Assembly (NCBI GenBank): GCA_018901615.1
Contig: JAHIEN010000090.1
Location: 1 to 25,932, forward strand
Direction of reading: 5' to 3'
Source: Candidatus Omnitrophota bacterium
Lineage (GTDB): Bacteria; Omnitrophota; Gorgyraeia; Gorgyraeales; Gorgyraeaceae
Length of the DNA: 25,932 nt
The notes beneath the pieces are model-generated. The model had not been told where the DNA came from, ran no database searches, and saw only the letters and a list, made by a program, of their open reading frames with translations. The translations under genes and the position numbers were made by a program. Positions 6,600-14,410 of the stretch are shown here, piece by piece (position 1 is the stretch's first letter; every line of letters starts with the position of its first letter).

Positions 6600-8150
6600 A
6601 TGAAGAAGCGCGAGAGCTGGAAATCCAAGTTTGGCATCATAATGGCGGTTGCGGGGAGCGCTGTCGGGCTGGGGAATTTTTTGAGGTTTCCTGTGCAGGC
6701 AGCTCAGAATGGCGGCGGCGCGTTCATGATACCTTACTTTATCTCCCTCCTTTTATTGGGCATCCCTCTCATGTGGATCGAGTGGACAGTGGGCAGGTTT
6801 GGCGGCGGGTTTGGCCATGGCACTGCGCCAGGCGTCTTTCACAGCATGTGGCAGAAAAATAGATTCATCAAATACTTTGGTGTGATAGGAATCTTCGGAC
6901 CGCTTGTCATATTTATCTATTATAATTACATAGCCTCGTGGACACTTGCTTATGCTGTTTTTTCCGCTGTGGGAAAATACGGCCAGGTTGCCGACCAGAA
7001 TACCATGTTGTCGCTTTTAAGGGGATTTCAAGGCATTGAGAAAAACCAGTTCTTCTCCAGCATGCAATCAGCGTATATATTTTTCCTGATCACCTTCGCG
7101 ATCAATATCGTAATCATATATAAAGGTATATCAGGCGGCATTGAAAAGTTGTGTAAGCTAGCCCTTCCAACGCTTCTTATATTCGGCGGCATAATAGCCA
7201 TAAGAGTCCTGACGCTTGGCGCTCCGGATCCTTCAAGGCCTGCCTGGAATATATTAAACGGCCTGGGATTTTTATGGAACCCTGACTTCAGCGCCTTAAA
7301 AAGCGCGAAAGTCTGGCTGGCAGCAGCAGGACAGATATTTTTTACTTTGAGCGTGGGCATAGGCGTGATACTTACATACGCGAGTTATCTTAAAAAGACA
7401 GACGACGTTGCCCTGTCAGGCCTTACAGCAGCGAGTACAAATGAATTCGCGGAGATCATCCTGGGTTCCTCTATCGTGATACCGGCTGCCTATGTATTTT
7501 TCGGCCCAAACCAGATACAGAATATTGCCTCAAGCGGCGCGTTCAATCTTGGGTTTGTAACAATGCCTTTGATATTCCAGAAAATAGCGCTTAGCGCATT
7601 TTTCGGTTGCCTGTGGTTTGGTCTCTTATTTCTCGCGGGGATTACATCTTCTGTCTCGCTCGCGCAACCCAGCATTGCTTTTCTGGAAGACGAATTCAAT
7701 ATCTCAAAGAAAAAGGCGGTCATTGTATTCGGAATTGTCTCTTTTATATTGTGCCAGCCTGCTATATTTTTTCTAAAACATGGGGTGGTAAATGAGCTGG
7801 ATTTTTGGGGAGGGACATTCTGCCTGGTTCTTTTCGCTACAGTAGAGACTGTCCTCTTTGGCTGGATATTCGGCATAGAAAAGGCATGGGAAGAGATGCA
7901 TCACGGGGCTGAAATGAAAATCCCGGGGATTTATAAATTTATCATAAAATATATTACGCCTCTATTTCTCTTTTGCATACTCGGGTTCTGGTTTTACCAG
8001 GAGGGCATACCTATTATAATGATGGAAGGCATAAGCCCTGCGGATAAGCCATATGTCCTTGGCATAAGACTGATGCTCCTGGCCATGATATTGATTCTGG
8101 CTATTATGGTAAGAATAGCATGGAGAAAAAGATCGAGGAATAAAAAATGA
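6600..8150 (+). CDS. Sodium-dependent SNF/NSS-family amino acid transporter (LeuT fold)
   Basis: Encodes 516 residues and about 12 membrane helices. Helix 1 has the family signature AVAGSAVGLGNFLRFPVQAA (about 17-36), with the unwound GxxxGLGN core that binds Na+ and substrate, followed by NGGGAFMIPYF. Helix 6 and 8 regions (FTLSVGIGVILTYASY and GITSSVSLAQ) also fit the neurotransmitter:sodium symporter family. Bacterial members of this length, paired with a tiny downstream subunit as here (8147-8245), import neutral amino acids such as methionine or alanine. The substrate cannot be read from sequence. No Shine-Dalgarno precedes the ATG and the promoter's -10 box is 8 nt upstream, so the mRNA is probably leaderless. 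The stop codon overlaps the next start (ATGA). Confidence 0.93.
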   Translation: MKKRESWKSKFGIIMAVAGSAVGLGNFLRFPVQAAQNGGGAFMIPYFISLLLLGIPLMWIEWTVGRFGGGFGHGTAPGVFHSMWQKNRFIKYFGVIGIFGPLVIFIYYNYIASWTLAYAVFSAVGKYGQVADQNTMLSLLRGFQGIEKNQFFSSMQSAYIFFLITFAINIVIIYKGISGGIEKLCKLALPTLLIFGGIIAIRVLTLGAPDPSRPAWNILNGLGFLWNPDFSALKSAKVWLAAAGQIFFTLSVGIGVILTYASYLKKTDDVALSGLTAASTNEFAEIILGSSIVIPAAYVFFGPNQIQNIASSGAFNLGFVTMPLIFQKIALSAFFGCLWFGLLFLAGITSSVSLAQPSIAFLEDEFNISKKKAVIVFGIVSFILCQPAIFFLKHGVVNELDFWGGTFCLVLFATVETVLFGWIFGIEKAWEEMHHGAEMKIPGIYKFIIKYITPLFLFCILGFWFYQEGIPIIMMEGISPADKPYVLGIRLMLLAMILILAIMVRIAWRKRSRNKK

Positions 8151-8245
8151 ACTTTCTTGGCTGGTTGATTCTATCTGTATCGTGGATAACTATTATAAGC
8201 CTGGCTATCTTCTGCTTCCAAAAGATCCTGTCTAAGAAAAATTAA
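8147..8245 (+). CDS. MetS-like small subunit of the NSS transporter (32 aa)
   Basis: A 32-codon gene, MNFLGWLILSVSWITIISLA then IFCFQKILSKKN, overlaps the transporter stop by 4 nt (ATGA). It is a single membrane helix with a basic tail. Bacterial NSS transporters of the methionine/alanine type are known to have such short partners (MetS in Corynebacterium is the named example; shorter ones of about 30 residues are annotated as small subunits). Position, length and topology all fit. The overlap ensures coupled translation. Confidence 0.75.
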   Translation: MNFLGWLILSVSWITIISLAIFCFQKILSKKN

Positions 8246-8256
8246 CACATAGGATA

Positions 8257-8442
8257 CTATTCTATGATTATGGCTTCTACAGGGCACTCTTCCTTGGACT
8301 GTTTGCAGTTATCTTCCTGCTCATCAGGCACTTCTGAGGCTTTTGTCACTGCCTTGTCATCCTGCATCTCAAAGACCTCGGGGCATGTATTTACACACAA
8401 CCCGCAGCCAACACACAAATCCGCATCCACTGTAACCTTCAT
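8257..8442 (-). CDS. Single-cluster [4Fe-4S] ferredoxin
   Basis: Encodes 61 residues. CxxCxxC at Cys10, Cys13 and Cys16 together with Cys53 (in ECPVEAI) forms the [4Fe-4S] site. Cys20 and Cys46 occupy the positions of the structural disulfide in the Thermotoga maritima and Desulfovibrio gigas type of ferredoxin. The protein is acidic and soluble, and should carry one low-potential electron for cytoplasmic redox enzymes. AGGAGG lies 7 nt upstream of the start at 8442. It has its own promoter (8467-8495) whose -35 hexamer overlaps the stop codon of the ATPase gene. The partner enzyme is not evident in the window. Confidence 0.92.
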   Translation of the reverse strand: MKVTVDADLCVGCGLCVNTCPEVFEMQDDKAVTKASEVPDEQEDNCKQSKEECPVEAIIIE

Positions 8443-8466
8443 GATATAACCTCCTGTATTCTGTAC

Positions 8467-8495
8467 AATATATATTCATGCCGCGCCTCTGTCAA
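8467..8495 (-). promoter_or_regulatory. Ferredoxin promoter overlapping the upstream stop codon
   Basis: Minus-strand consensus TTGACA (8490-8495), a 17-nt spacer and TATATT (8467-8472). The TGA of TTGACA is the stop codon of the AAA ATPase gene (8492-8494). Confidence 0.7.
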
Positions 8496-9610
8496 CTAAA
8501 TTTTAGGATAAACTCCCTGAACATCCTGTCAGGTATATCAAAATTCCCGGATATATTCCTTGCTATAATCCCCTTTTCCTCGAGCCTGTAAAGAAAGTTC
8601 TTTATATTGGCTATGGGAAATTTCCTGGCGCGGCGGCCCACTATCATCATGTTCCTGAAATCCGTTATTGAAAGCGGCTTTTTTTCTTCGGCAAGTATTT
8701 TTAAAAGATCCCTTTCTCTATCGCTCGCCTTTGCGAGTAGGCTCGTAAAATAATCCTTGCCCAGCTCTTTGAGCGTATTTAAGAGCGCTGCATCCCAGGC
8801 TGACGCGTCCACCATGCCTTCTATCTGGCTGTCATAAAGATGACTTGATAAAAGTTGTACTTCATAAGGGTGGCCGCCTGTGTAATTGTATATCTTTTCT
8901 TTTATATCCGCGTCAAATACAACACCTGTATCCTTAAGGGTCTTTTCTACTGTTGTTTTCACCTCCTCATTGGTTAGATTTTCTACAACCAGCCTTTTCC
9001 TGAAAAACCTTCCTACAGGATCGTGCTTATCTATAAACATTGACCAGCTTGAAGGCGTAGAAGAAAGTACAAATAAAAATCTGGTATTCCTGACGATCTC
9101 TTCCTTGCTCAATACTGCCCTAAGAATATCTATAGTGTTAGAGATCGGCAAAAGATTCTGTAGGTCATCCAGGAGCACAATCGCCAGTTTAGCGTCAAGT
9201 TTCCTCCAAAGCTCCAGGAGAAACCTTGTAAACTGTGTCTGTGCCTGTGAAAGTGACTTATGCCTGGAGAATAATTTCAATAATCCTTCTGAATCTATAT
9301 CGGCTCCAGGAAAACCCATGAGCATCTCTTCCGCTATCAAATAGACAGCTTCCAGGGGACGATCCCTTTTCGTAAACTTTGAAATAGCGCAAAAACAGGC
9401 TGGATTGCCTTTAGACTGAGATATCCTCTTGAACTGTTTAAGGAGAGATGTCTTTCCTATGCCCCATTCGCCAAGAATTACGAGATGATTGGGCCTTATT
9501 GATACTGCGGATTCCAGATTGGAACCAAAAAGGGAAATGGCCTCTTCTCTCCCGCCAAACACCCTTGGTTCCCATCCTGATTGTGGAGTAAAGGGATTAG
9601 ACTTGATCAT
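8492..9610 (-). CDS. AAA-type (Orc/Cdc6-like, AAA_16) ATPase with C-terminal winged-helix-like region
   Basis: Encodes 372 residues. It opens with NPFTPQSGWEPRVFGGREEA, the lead-in usual for AAA_16/archaeal-type ATPases. Walker A GEWGIGKT is at 47-54 and Walker B LAIVLLDD ends at 149. A sensor-1 stretch (TRFLFVLSSTP) and a lid domain (YNYTGGHPYEVQLLSSHLYD) follow. The last about 80 residues (ERDLLKILAEEKKPLSITDF onward) look like a winged helix. Such STAND/AAA proteins act as ATP switches, often in signalling or as adaptors. The start codon directly follows the stop of the TauE-like gene (no gap), so the two are co-translated. No target is visible. Confidence 0.82.
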   Translation of the reverse strand: MIKSNPFTPQSGWEPRVFGGREEAISLFGSNLESAVSIRPNHLVILGEWGIGKTSLLKQFKRISQSKGNPACFCAISKFTKRDRPLEAVYLIAEEMLMGFPGADIDSEGLLKLFSRHKSLSQAQTQFTRFLLELWRKLDAKLAIVLLDDLQNLLPISNTIDILRAVLSKEEIVRNTRFLFVLSSTPSSWSMFIDKHDPVGRFFRKRLVVENLTNEEVKTTVEKTLKDTGVVFDADIKEKIYNYTGGHPYEVQLLSSHLYDSQIEGMVDASAWDAALLNTLKELGKDYFTSLLAKASDRERDLLKILAEEKKPLSITDFRNMMIVGRRARKFPIANIKNFLYRLEEKGIIARNISGNFDIPDRMFREFILKFS

Positions 9611-9970
9611 CTATTTACCGATCAGCATGTAAATGGATATACACAAAAGCAATGCGCCAAAAAGCCTTTTCAGCACCAGGTTAGGCACTGCCTGAGCAAC
9701 TGACGCGCCTATGAATCCTCCTATTAAAAAGCCTAAACTTATAAGGAGCCCTATCTTTATACTAACATTTCCTGTCTGGTAATATTTATAGACCGCAAGC
9801 GCCCCCACAGGAAGCAGAAGCGCCACAAGCGCAGTGCCCTGGGCAAAATGCTGCGGAAATTTAAACAGATATACAAGCACGGGCACGATAATCACAGCGC
9901 CCCCTATGCCAAAAAATCCGCTAAATACGCCTGCGAAAACACCAAGTATAATAGAAAGTATATACGTCAT
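9611..9970 (-). CDS. Half-size TauE/SafE-family (TSUP) membrane transporter
   Basis: Encodes 119 residues, about four membrane helices. The N-terminal motif GVFAGVFSGFFGIGGAVIIV with P and the following FAQGTALVALLLPVGA are typical of the TSUP (DUF81) repeat. Full members have two such repeats in about 250 residues; this one has only one and ends cleanly with TAG, so it would have to assemble as a dimer. Family members export sulfite, sulfoacetate or other organosulfur anions; the substrate here is unknown. It is the first gene of a two-gene unit with the AAA ATPase, whose start codon abuts its stop. The start at 9970 is chosen by homology; no strong Shine-Dalgarno is seen. Confidence 0.85.
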   Translation of the reverse strand: MTYILSIILGVFAGVFSGFFGIGGAVIIVPVLVYLFKFPQHFAQGTALVALLLPVGALAVYKYYQTGNVSIKIGLLISLGFLIGGFIGASVAQAVPNLVLKRLFGALLLCISIYMLIGK

Positions 9971-9984
9971 GGCAGCCTGACAAA

Positions 9985-9999
9985 TCTAACCAGGTTAGA
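9985..9999. promoter_or_regulatory. Perfect 7-1-7 inverted repeat in the tauE-like/FAD oxidase divergent region
   Basis: TCTAACC (9985-9991), A, GGTTAGA (9993-9999). A compact perfect dyad lying between two divergent genes is a plausible operator; no regulator gene is adjacent. Confidence 0.5.
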
Positions 10000-10004
10000 A
10001 TTTT

Positions 10005-10043
10005 AAAGTTTACAAAAACTGCAATGCAATAATTGTAAACTTT
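10005..10043. promoter_or_regulatory. 11-bp inverted repeat overlapping the FAD oxidase -35 region
   Basis: AAAGTTTACAA (10005-10015) is mirrored exactly by TTGTAAACTTT (10033-10043), 17 nt apart. The right arm contains the predicted -35 hexamer TTGTAA of the oxidase gene. Operator or DNA hairpin; function inferred from position only. Confidence 0.5.
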
Positions 10044-10061
10044 GGAGATATGTGATACATT
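10033..10061 (+). promoter_or_regulatory. Candidate promoter of the FAD oxidase gene
   Basis: TTGTAA (10033-10038), 17 nt, TACATT (10056-10061). The ATG at 10069 is the eighth base after the -10 box, so a leaderless transcript is predicted, consistent with the lack of a Shine-Dalgarno. Both hexamers are only 4/6 matches. Confidence 0.45.
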
Positions 10062-10068
10062 ATTAGTT

Positions 10069-11516
10069 ATGATTATAAAGCGGGATATAGACTTTATCAA
10101 GTGTTATTTTGAAGATCAGTCAGGACTACTGGGCGGAAATGCCGACGAGGCAATACTGCCTGAAAACCAGGAAGAGGCTGTAGAAATACTTAAAGATCAC
10201 AGTTCAAAGTCCAAGCCCATCACCATCTCTGGCGGAGGCACAGGCGTAACAGGCGCCAGGATCCCGTTCTCCGGTTCCATCCTCGGCACGGATTCACTCA
10301 ATAAGATTATCAATATTGATAAAGAAAATATGTTTGCTACGCTAGAACCTGGCGTAAGGTTATCTGAACTACAGCAAGAGTTATATAGAGACAAACTCAC
10401 GTACCTGCCTGACCCGACTGAACCCAACGCGTTTCTCGGAGGCACTGTGTCCACAAATGCCTCAGGAGCAAAAGGCTTTAAATACGGGCCCACGCGTAAC
10501 TATATAAAGAGATTGAAGGTCGCGCTGTCCACTGGAGATGTGTTAGATATAGAGCGCGGAAAGATATTTATTAAAAAAGGGGTTATTTTCTCGCTGCCAT
10601 TAAAGAACAAAGAAATAAAAATAAAAATGCCTTCGTATTCCATGCCTGCCATAAAAAACTCGGCTGGCTATTATATAAAGGACAATATGGATCTCGTGGA
10701 CCTGTTTATAGGCCAGGAAGGTACGCTCGGCCTGATCCTAGAAGTCGATGTAATGCTGGGTAAAAAACCTGAAAGCATAATGAGTTTTTTCAGCTTCTTT
10801 TCTTCCGAGCAAGACGCTCTCTCGTTTATCCAGGAGGCCGTTCGAAAAACGTACTTTCTATTGAATACATGGATTCAAACTCCTTGAACTTATTGCATTC
10901 CAGACATTCTAATATACCCGCTGACTCAACGGCAATGGTCTACTTTGAACAAGATTGCAAAAAAGATAGAGAAGAGCATGTCGTTGATCTATGGATGGGG
11001 CTCTTAGAAAGACATAATGCCCTTATGGACAAGACCTATTTTGCGGATTCTGAAAGAGAAAGAGAAAAATTATCAGAATTCAGGCATGCGCTTCCTGAGA
11101 TGATAAACGAGATCGTCAAGCAAAGAAAGTTCCCAAAGGTAGGGACAGACATTGCTGTCCCGGAAAAGGCATTCCCTGAGATGTTTAGGTTCTATAAGGA
11201 AAGACTGGCTGTTTCTGAAATAGATTTTGTGATATTCGGGCATATCGGCGAAAGCCATATGCACGTAAATATGCTTCCGAAATCAGAGGCGGAATTCAAA
11301 AAAAGCAGGGTTGTATATATGGATTTTGTAAAAAAAGCTGTAGGCCTGGGCGGGACCGTATCCGCAGAACACGGTATAGGCAAACTAAAGCATGCCTTTT
11401 TAGAGGCGATGTACGGGAAAAACGCCATAAACGATATGGCAATGTTAAAAAAATCTCTGGACCCGGCATGCATCCTGGGCCTGGACAACATATTCCCGAA
11501 GGAGCTCTTAACTTGA
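10069..11516 (+). pseudogene. GlcD-type FAD-linked 2-hydroxyacid oxidase/dehydrogenase, interrupted by a 1-nt frameshift
   Basis: The first part (10069-10887) holds the PCMH FAD-binding domain: PITISGGGTGVTGARIPFSG, LEPGVRLSEL, GGTVSTNASGAKGFKYGPTR and FIGQEGTLGLI. The second part (10869-11516) holds the FAD-oxidase C domain: IEYMDSNSLNLL, FGHIGESHMHVN and GGTVSAEHGIGKLK. The two are joined if one A is added to the run at 10845-10849, giving VRKNVLSIEYMDSN and a 482-residue protein of normal family length. The change could be a homopolymer assembly error, a true frameshift mutation, or could be rescued by -1 slippage on the A run. Relatives oxidise glycolate, D-lactate or D-2-hydroxyglutarate. 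LarA-like follows 44 nt downstream on the same strand. ATG 10069 is chosen over an in-frame TTG at 10042. Confidence 0.88.
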
Positions 11517-11546
11517 CAAATCGTGCAATACTCGAATTGTCAAGTT
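11510..11546 (+). other. 10-bp perfect inverted repeat between the FAD oxidase and LarA-like genes
   Basis: AACTTGACAA (11510-11519) and TTGTCAAGTT (11537-11546) pair perfectly with a 17-nt loop. The left arm includes the oxidase stop codon TGA. There is no T-run after it, so it is not a classical terminator; it could be a regulator site or a partial processing/termination hairpin between the two genes. Confidence 0.5.
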
Positions 11547-11560
11547 AAGCAAAAGATCTT

Positions 11561-12667
11561 ATGAAGACAGTTATCGCTGTTCCTGATTTTACGCGAGAGG
11601 CTCACCTTAAAGAGGTGCTCCCTCCTCTTATCAGCAGGCTTAAAAGACAGGGCGTATGTGAAAAGGATATTGAGATAATAATAGGCACAGGGCTTCACAG
11701 GCCGCCCATGCAAAAAGAAATATCCAGTAACCTGGGGGCCATCTCTAAGAAAATAAAGATATCCAGTCACAATTATGCCAGAAATAATGTCTCTTATTTT
11801 GGAAAAACAAAAAAAGGCATTCCAGTATATCTCAATAAAAAATTAAAAAGGGCCGGCGCAATCATAACTGTAGGCGTGGTAGAACCGCATCTATACGCAG
11901 GATATAGCGGGGGCGCAAAGGTGGTAGTAATAGGCCTGGCCGGAGAAAAGACTATAAACTCTACTCATCATCCAAGGTTCATGGATCACCCCGGGACAAG
12001 AATATGTTCGATAAAAAATAATCCTTTCAGGGGGTTTATAGAAGAGGCCGCGAATCTCCTTCCGATTTCTTATTCCATAAATATAATAAATGATAAAGAT
12101 GGCAAGCTCTTCAGAATTTTTGAAGGAAAACCTGGCCCTTGTTTTAAAAACGCTGTCAGATATTCTAAAAAAATATTCGAGAAGAAAATAAAGATCCGGC
12201 CTGATGTAATAATATGCGACATCCCAGGATCAAAGGCAGTAAATATCTACCAAGCGTCGCGCGCCTTTAACTATCTCGTTAACACAAGAAAGAGTGCAGT
12301 AAAAAAGGGTTCATTAATTCTCGTAAAGGCGGATTTAAAAGAAGGCTTTGGCAAGGGGCTCGGAGAAAAGCGTTTTATGCAAAAGATGCTGCAGATGAAA
12401 ACCCCTGAAAACCTGATCAGCGAGATAAAAAAAGGCGGCTGCCTGGCAGGAGAACATAGGGCCTACATGGTAGCAAAGGCAATGTTAAAGGCAAGGCTTG
12501 GGTTTATCTCAAAAAGGGCGCATCTATATAAAAATAAAGGTCTCCCGTTTTTATTCTTTAAGGATACAGCGGAGGCCAAAAGGTTTTTCAAAAGAAACGC
12601 CAATAAGGGTAAATTTTACTATCTAAGAAACGCCTTTGAGACAATACTCGTTAGAAGTCGTAGCTGA
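11561..12667 (+). CDS. LarA-family (DUF2088) protein, predicted nickel-pincer-nucleotide enzyme
   Basis: Encodes 368 residues. The N-terminus VIAVPDFTREAHLKEVLPPL, then IIIGTGLHRPP (His46) and VGVVEPHLYAGYSGGAKVVV (His110, Lys120) and STHHPRFMDHPGTR match the LarA fold. Lactate racemase LarA uses a nickel-pincer nucleotide to move hydride at the C2 of 2-hydroxyacids, and homologues act on other hydroxyacids. The protein is shorter than LarA (about 425), mainly at the N-terminus. An in-frame TAA at 11545-11547 rules out a longer start. It lies 44 nt behind the FAD oxidase, which suggests a racemase feeding a stereospecific dehydrogenase. The nickel operon at 18205-22308 could supply its metal. 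LarB, LarC and LarE are not here. It overlaps the convergent barrel gene by 17 bp. Confidence 0.8.
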   Translation: MKTVIAVPDFTREAHLKEVLPPLISRLKRQGVCEKDIEIIIGTGLHRPPMQKEISSNLGAISKKIKISSHNYARNNVSYFGKTKKGIPVYLNKKLKRAGAIITVGVVEPHLYAGYSGGAKVVVIGLAGEKTINSTHHPRFMDHPGTRICSIKNNPFRGFIEEAANLLPISYSINIINDKDGKLFRIFEGKPGPCFKNAVRYSKKIFEKKIKIRPDVIICDIPGSKAVNIYQASRAFNYLVNTRKSAVKKGSLILVKADLKEGFGKGLGEKRFMQKMLQMKTPENLISEIKKGGCLAGEHRAYMVAKAMLKARLGFISKRAHLYKNKGLPFLFFKDTAEAKRFFKRNANKGKFYYLRNAFETILVRSRS

Positions 12668-13334
12668 ACCCTGCCGCAACCTCTTCGCCGTCCACAAACG
12701 CGCCTTCCAGGTTGACCTTTAACCTTTCGTTCAACCAAAAGTCCAGGCCTACAATAACTCTGTAATATTTTTCAGACTGGATACGCTTGCGATCATGCTC
12801 GTTTTCCCATTTTATAAAATCCATTGTGCCATATCTAGCTCCCAGATAAGGCACTAAACTCCCCATGTCTTTGGAGACAACAAAAGAACCTTGCCATTCG
12901 TCTATGATAGTTTCGTGTTTTGTAGCGTTCTGGTTTCTCGCGTCAGGATGCACGCTTATATGTTGAAAACCCACGACGCTCTTCAGATCACATTCATCGT
13001 TTTCGAAAGCCTTTATCCTGAACCCGTAACCACCTGCAAAATTCGTGGCATAGTGAAGGCTGGAATTTGATATCCTGTCCCAATCAACATTGCCCACGCC
13101 TATCTTTCCGTCAAACGAGAGCCATGAAAAGATCCCGTATGAACATGTCACAAAATACTTATCCACGTCTGAGCCGCCCTGGTCATTGTCCAGATTCCTG
13201 TCTATAATAAAATCTCCTTCCATGCCGCATGTCCAGTGTTGTCTTTCTGGCATATGCGTGCCATAGGCGGGAGCACCATAGGCTGGGCTGAAGGCTGATA
13301 AAAAAATAACTAACCACATATATTTTCTTAGCAT
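12651..13334 (-). CDS. Outer-membrane beta-barrel protein
   Basis: Encodes 227 residues. The signal peptide MLRKYMWLVIFLSAFSPAYG is followed by alternating polar/hydrophobic strands with aromatic girdles (YFVTCSYGIFSWLSFDGKIG, LVPYLGARYG, YYRVIVGLDFWL) and a final ...GFSYDF, the C-terminal Phe expected for Bam-dependent insertion. The size suggests an 8-10 strand barrel. Two Cys in the mature part (ERQHWTCGM, FVTCSY) could form a disulfide. GGAGAGAGG lies just upstream of the start at 13334. It is the last gene of the nadE - small membrane - carboxypeptidase run, 17 nt after the carboxypeptidase. No specific family recognised. Confidence 0.78.
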   Translation of the reverse strand: MLRKYMWLVIFLSAFSPAYGAPAYGTHMPERQHWTCGMEGDFIIDRNLDNDQGGSDVDKYFVTCSYGIFSWLSFDGKIGVGNVDWDRISNSSLHYATNFAGGYGFRIKAFENDECDLKSVVGFQHISVHPDARNQNATKHETIIDEWQGSFVVSKDMGSLVPYLGARYGTMDFIKWENEHDRKRIQSEKYYRVIVGLDFWLNERLKVNLEGAFVDGEEVAAGFSYDF

Positions 13335-13351
13335 ACCTCTCTCCTTATTTT

Positions 13352-14137
13352 TTAATATGAACCTGCCAAAATCTCTAAATCATACCAAGGCTTCGAGCCC
13401 TTCAGCGTAACCACTATAACCTTTTTCCACCAGTTATAGCTTATATACCCGGCAAAACAATGCCTAGCGTTTTTAGTATATCCAGTCTTGCCAAAAATAG
13501 AGTAACGGGCATCTTTCCACAAACTTTTATTGTGATTTTTAAGCTTTATCTCCCGGCCACTATTTAATTCCTTGATCTCAGACTCTTTCATCTTCATGAT
13601 TTCCACAAATCGCTTATATTTCATGGCCTCGCGCACAATAAGGGCCAAGTCATACGCTGTAGAATACTGATCTTTCGCGGGAAGCCCGTTTGAATTTTCA
13701 AAATTTGTATTCTTGGCTCCTATGGACTTTGCAATCCTGGTCATCATATTCGCAAAATCCTTTTCAGAGCCAGATACTGCCTCAGCCAGCGCAACGCTGG
13801 CGTCATTCCCGGAATTTAAAAGCACTGCCCTTAACAGGTCATCGACAGAATAGACCTCTCCTTCTTTGATATGTACCTTTGATGGCTCCATAGAACTGGC
13901 GTATCTACTCACAGTCACTTTATCGTCAAGTCTGCAATTTTTCAACACGACAATGGCTGTCATTATCTTGGTAGTGCTGGCAGGGGCAAGTTTCTGGTGC
14001 TCATTTTTCGAGTATATGAGTTTTTTTGTCAGGGGGTTCATCAGGACCGCGGAATTCGCTGTAACGGAAAGCGTCTTCTGGGCAAACGCTGCTACGCTGA
14101 TAAGTAAGATTGGGATTACAACAAAACGTTTGAGCAT
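13352..14137 (-). CDS. D-alanyl-D-alanine carboxypeptidase, S11/PBP5 type, without C-terminal domain
   Basis: Encodes 261 residues. The signal peptide MLKRFVVIPILLISVAAFAQ is followed by the transpeptidase-fold catalytic motifs STTK (Ser54-Lys57), SGN (109-111) and KTG (217-219). It trims the terminal D-Ala of peptidoglycan stem peptides in the periplasm and so limits cross-linking. It is much shorter than E. coli PBP5 (about 400): the PBP5 C-terminal beta domain and amphipathic membrane anchor are missing, so it is probably soluble in the periplasm or active in sporulation-free wall remodelling like other short S11 enzymes. Its start follows the stop of the 90-residue membrane gene without a gap. 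Confidence 0.92.
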   Translation of the reverse strand: MLKRFVVIPILLISVAAFAQKTLSVTANSAVLMNPLTKKLIYSKNEHQKLAPASTTKIMTAIVVLKNCRLDDKVTVSRYASSMEPSKVHIKEGEVYSVDDLLRAVLLNSGNDASVALAEAVSGSEKDFANMMTRIAKSIGAKNTNFENSNGLPAKDQYSTAYDLALIVREAMKYKRFVEIMKMKESEIKELNSGREIKLKNHNKSLWKDARYSIFGKTGYTKNARHCFAGYISYNWWKKVIVVTLKGSKPWYDLEILAGSY

Positions 14138-14410
14138 TTAAGCCTGGTGCATTTCCCGAGTTTCTTCTGTAACGTCTGCCAGCGCGTCTTTTGCGCGTCT
14201 GAGCTCTACCGCAAGCCTGTTGGTTATCTCAAGGTGTTTATACGATAAAAGCGCGTAAGACATGGTTGAAAGCGCCAGGAAAAACAGAAAGATATCTATT
14301 TTTTTCTTAAGCAAAAAATACCCCAGAAAGAATATACCCATTATGATCAGATATCTATTTACCCTGGCTACCACGCTTATGAAAAGCTCCTCATTTGTCA
14401 TATCCTTCAT
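14138..14410 (-). CDS. Small membrane protein between NAD synthetase and DD-carboxypeptidase
   Basis: Encodes 90 residues. Two hydrophobic stretches (YLIIMGIFFLGYFLL at about 20-34 and IFLFFLALSTMSYALL at about 40-55) are followed by a charged, probably helical/coiled tail (LAVELRRAKDALADVTEETR). The ATG overlaps the nadE stop (ATGA), and the stop abuts the carboxypeptidase start, so it is translationally coupled on both sides. No known family recognised. An internal start at 14401 is possible. Confidence 0.7.
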   Translation of the reverse strand: MKDMTNEELFISVVARVNRYLIIMGIFFLGYFLLKKKIDIFLFFLALSTMSYALLSYKHLEITNRLAVELRRAKDALADVTEETREMHQA

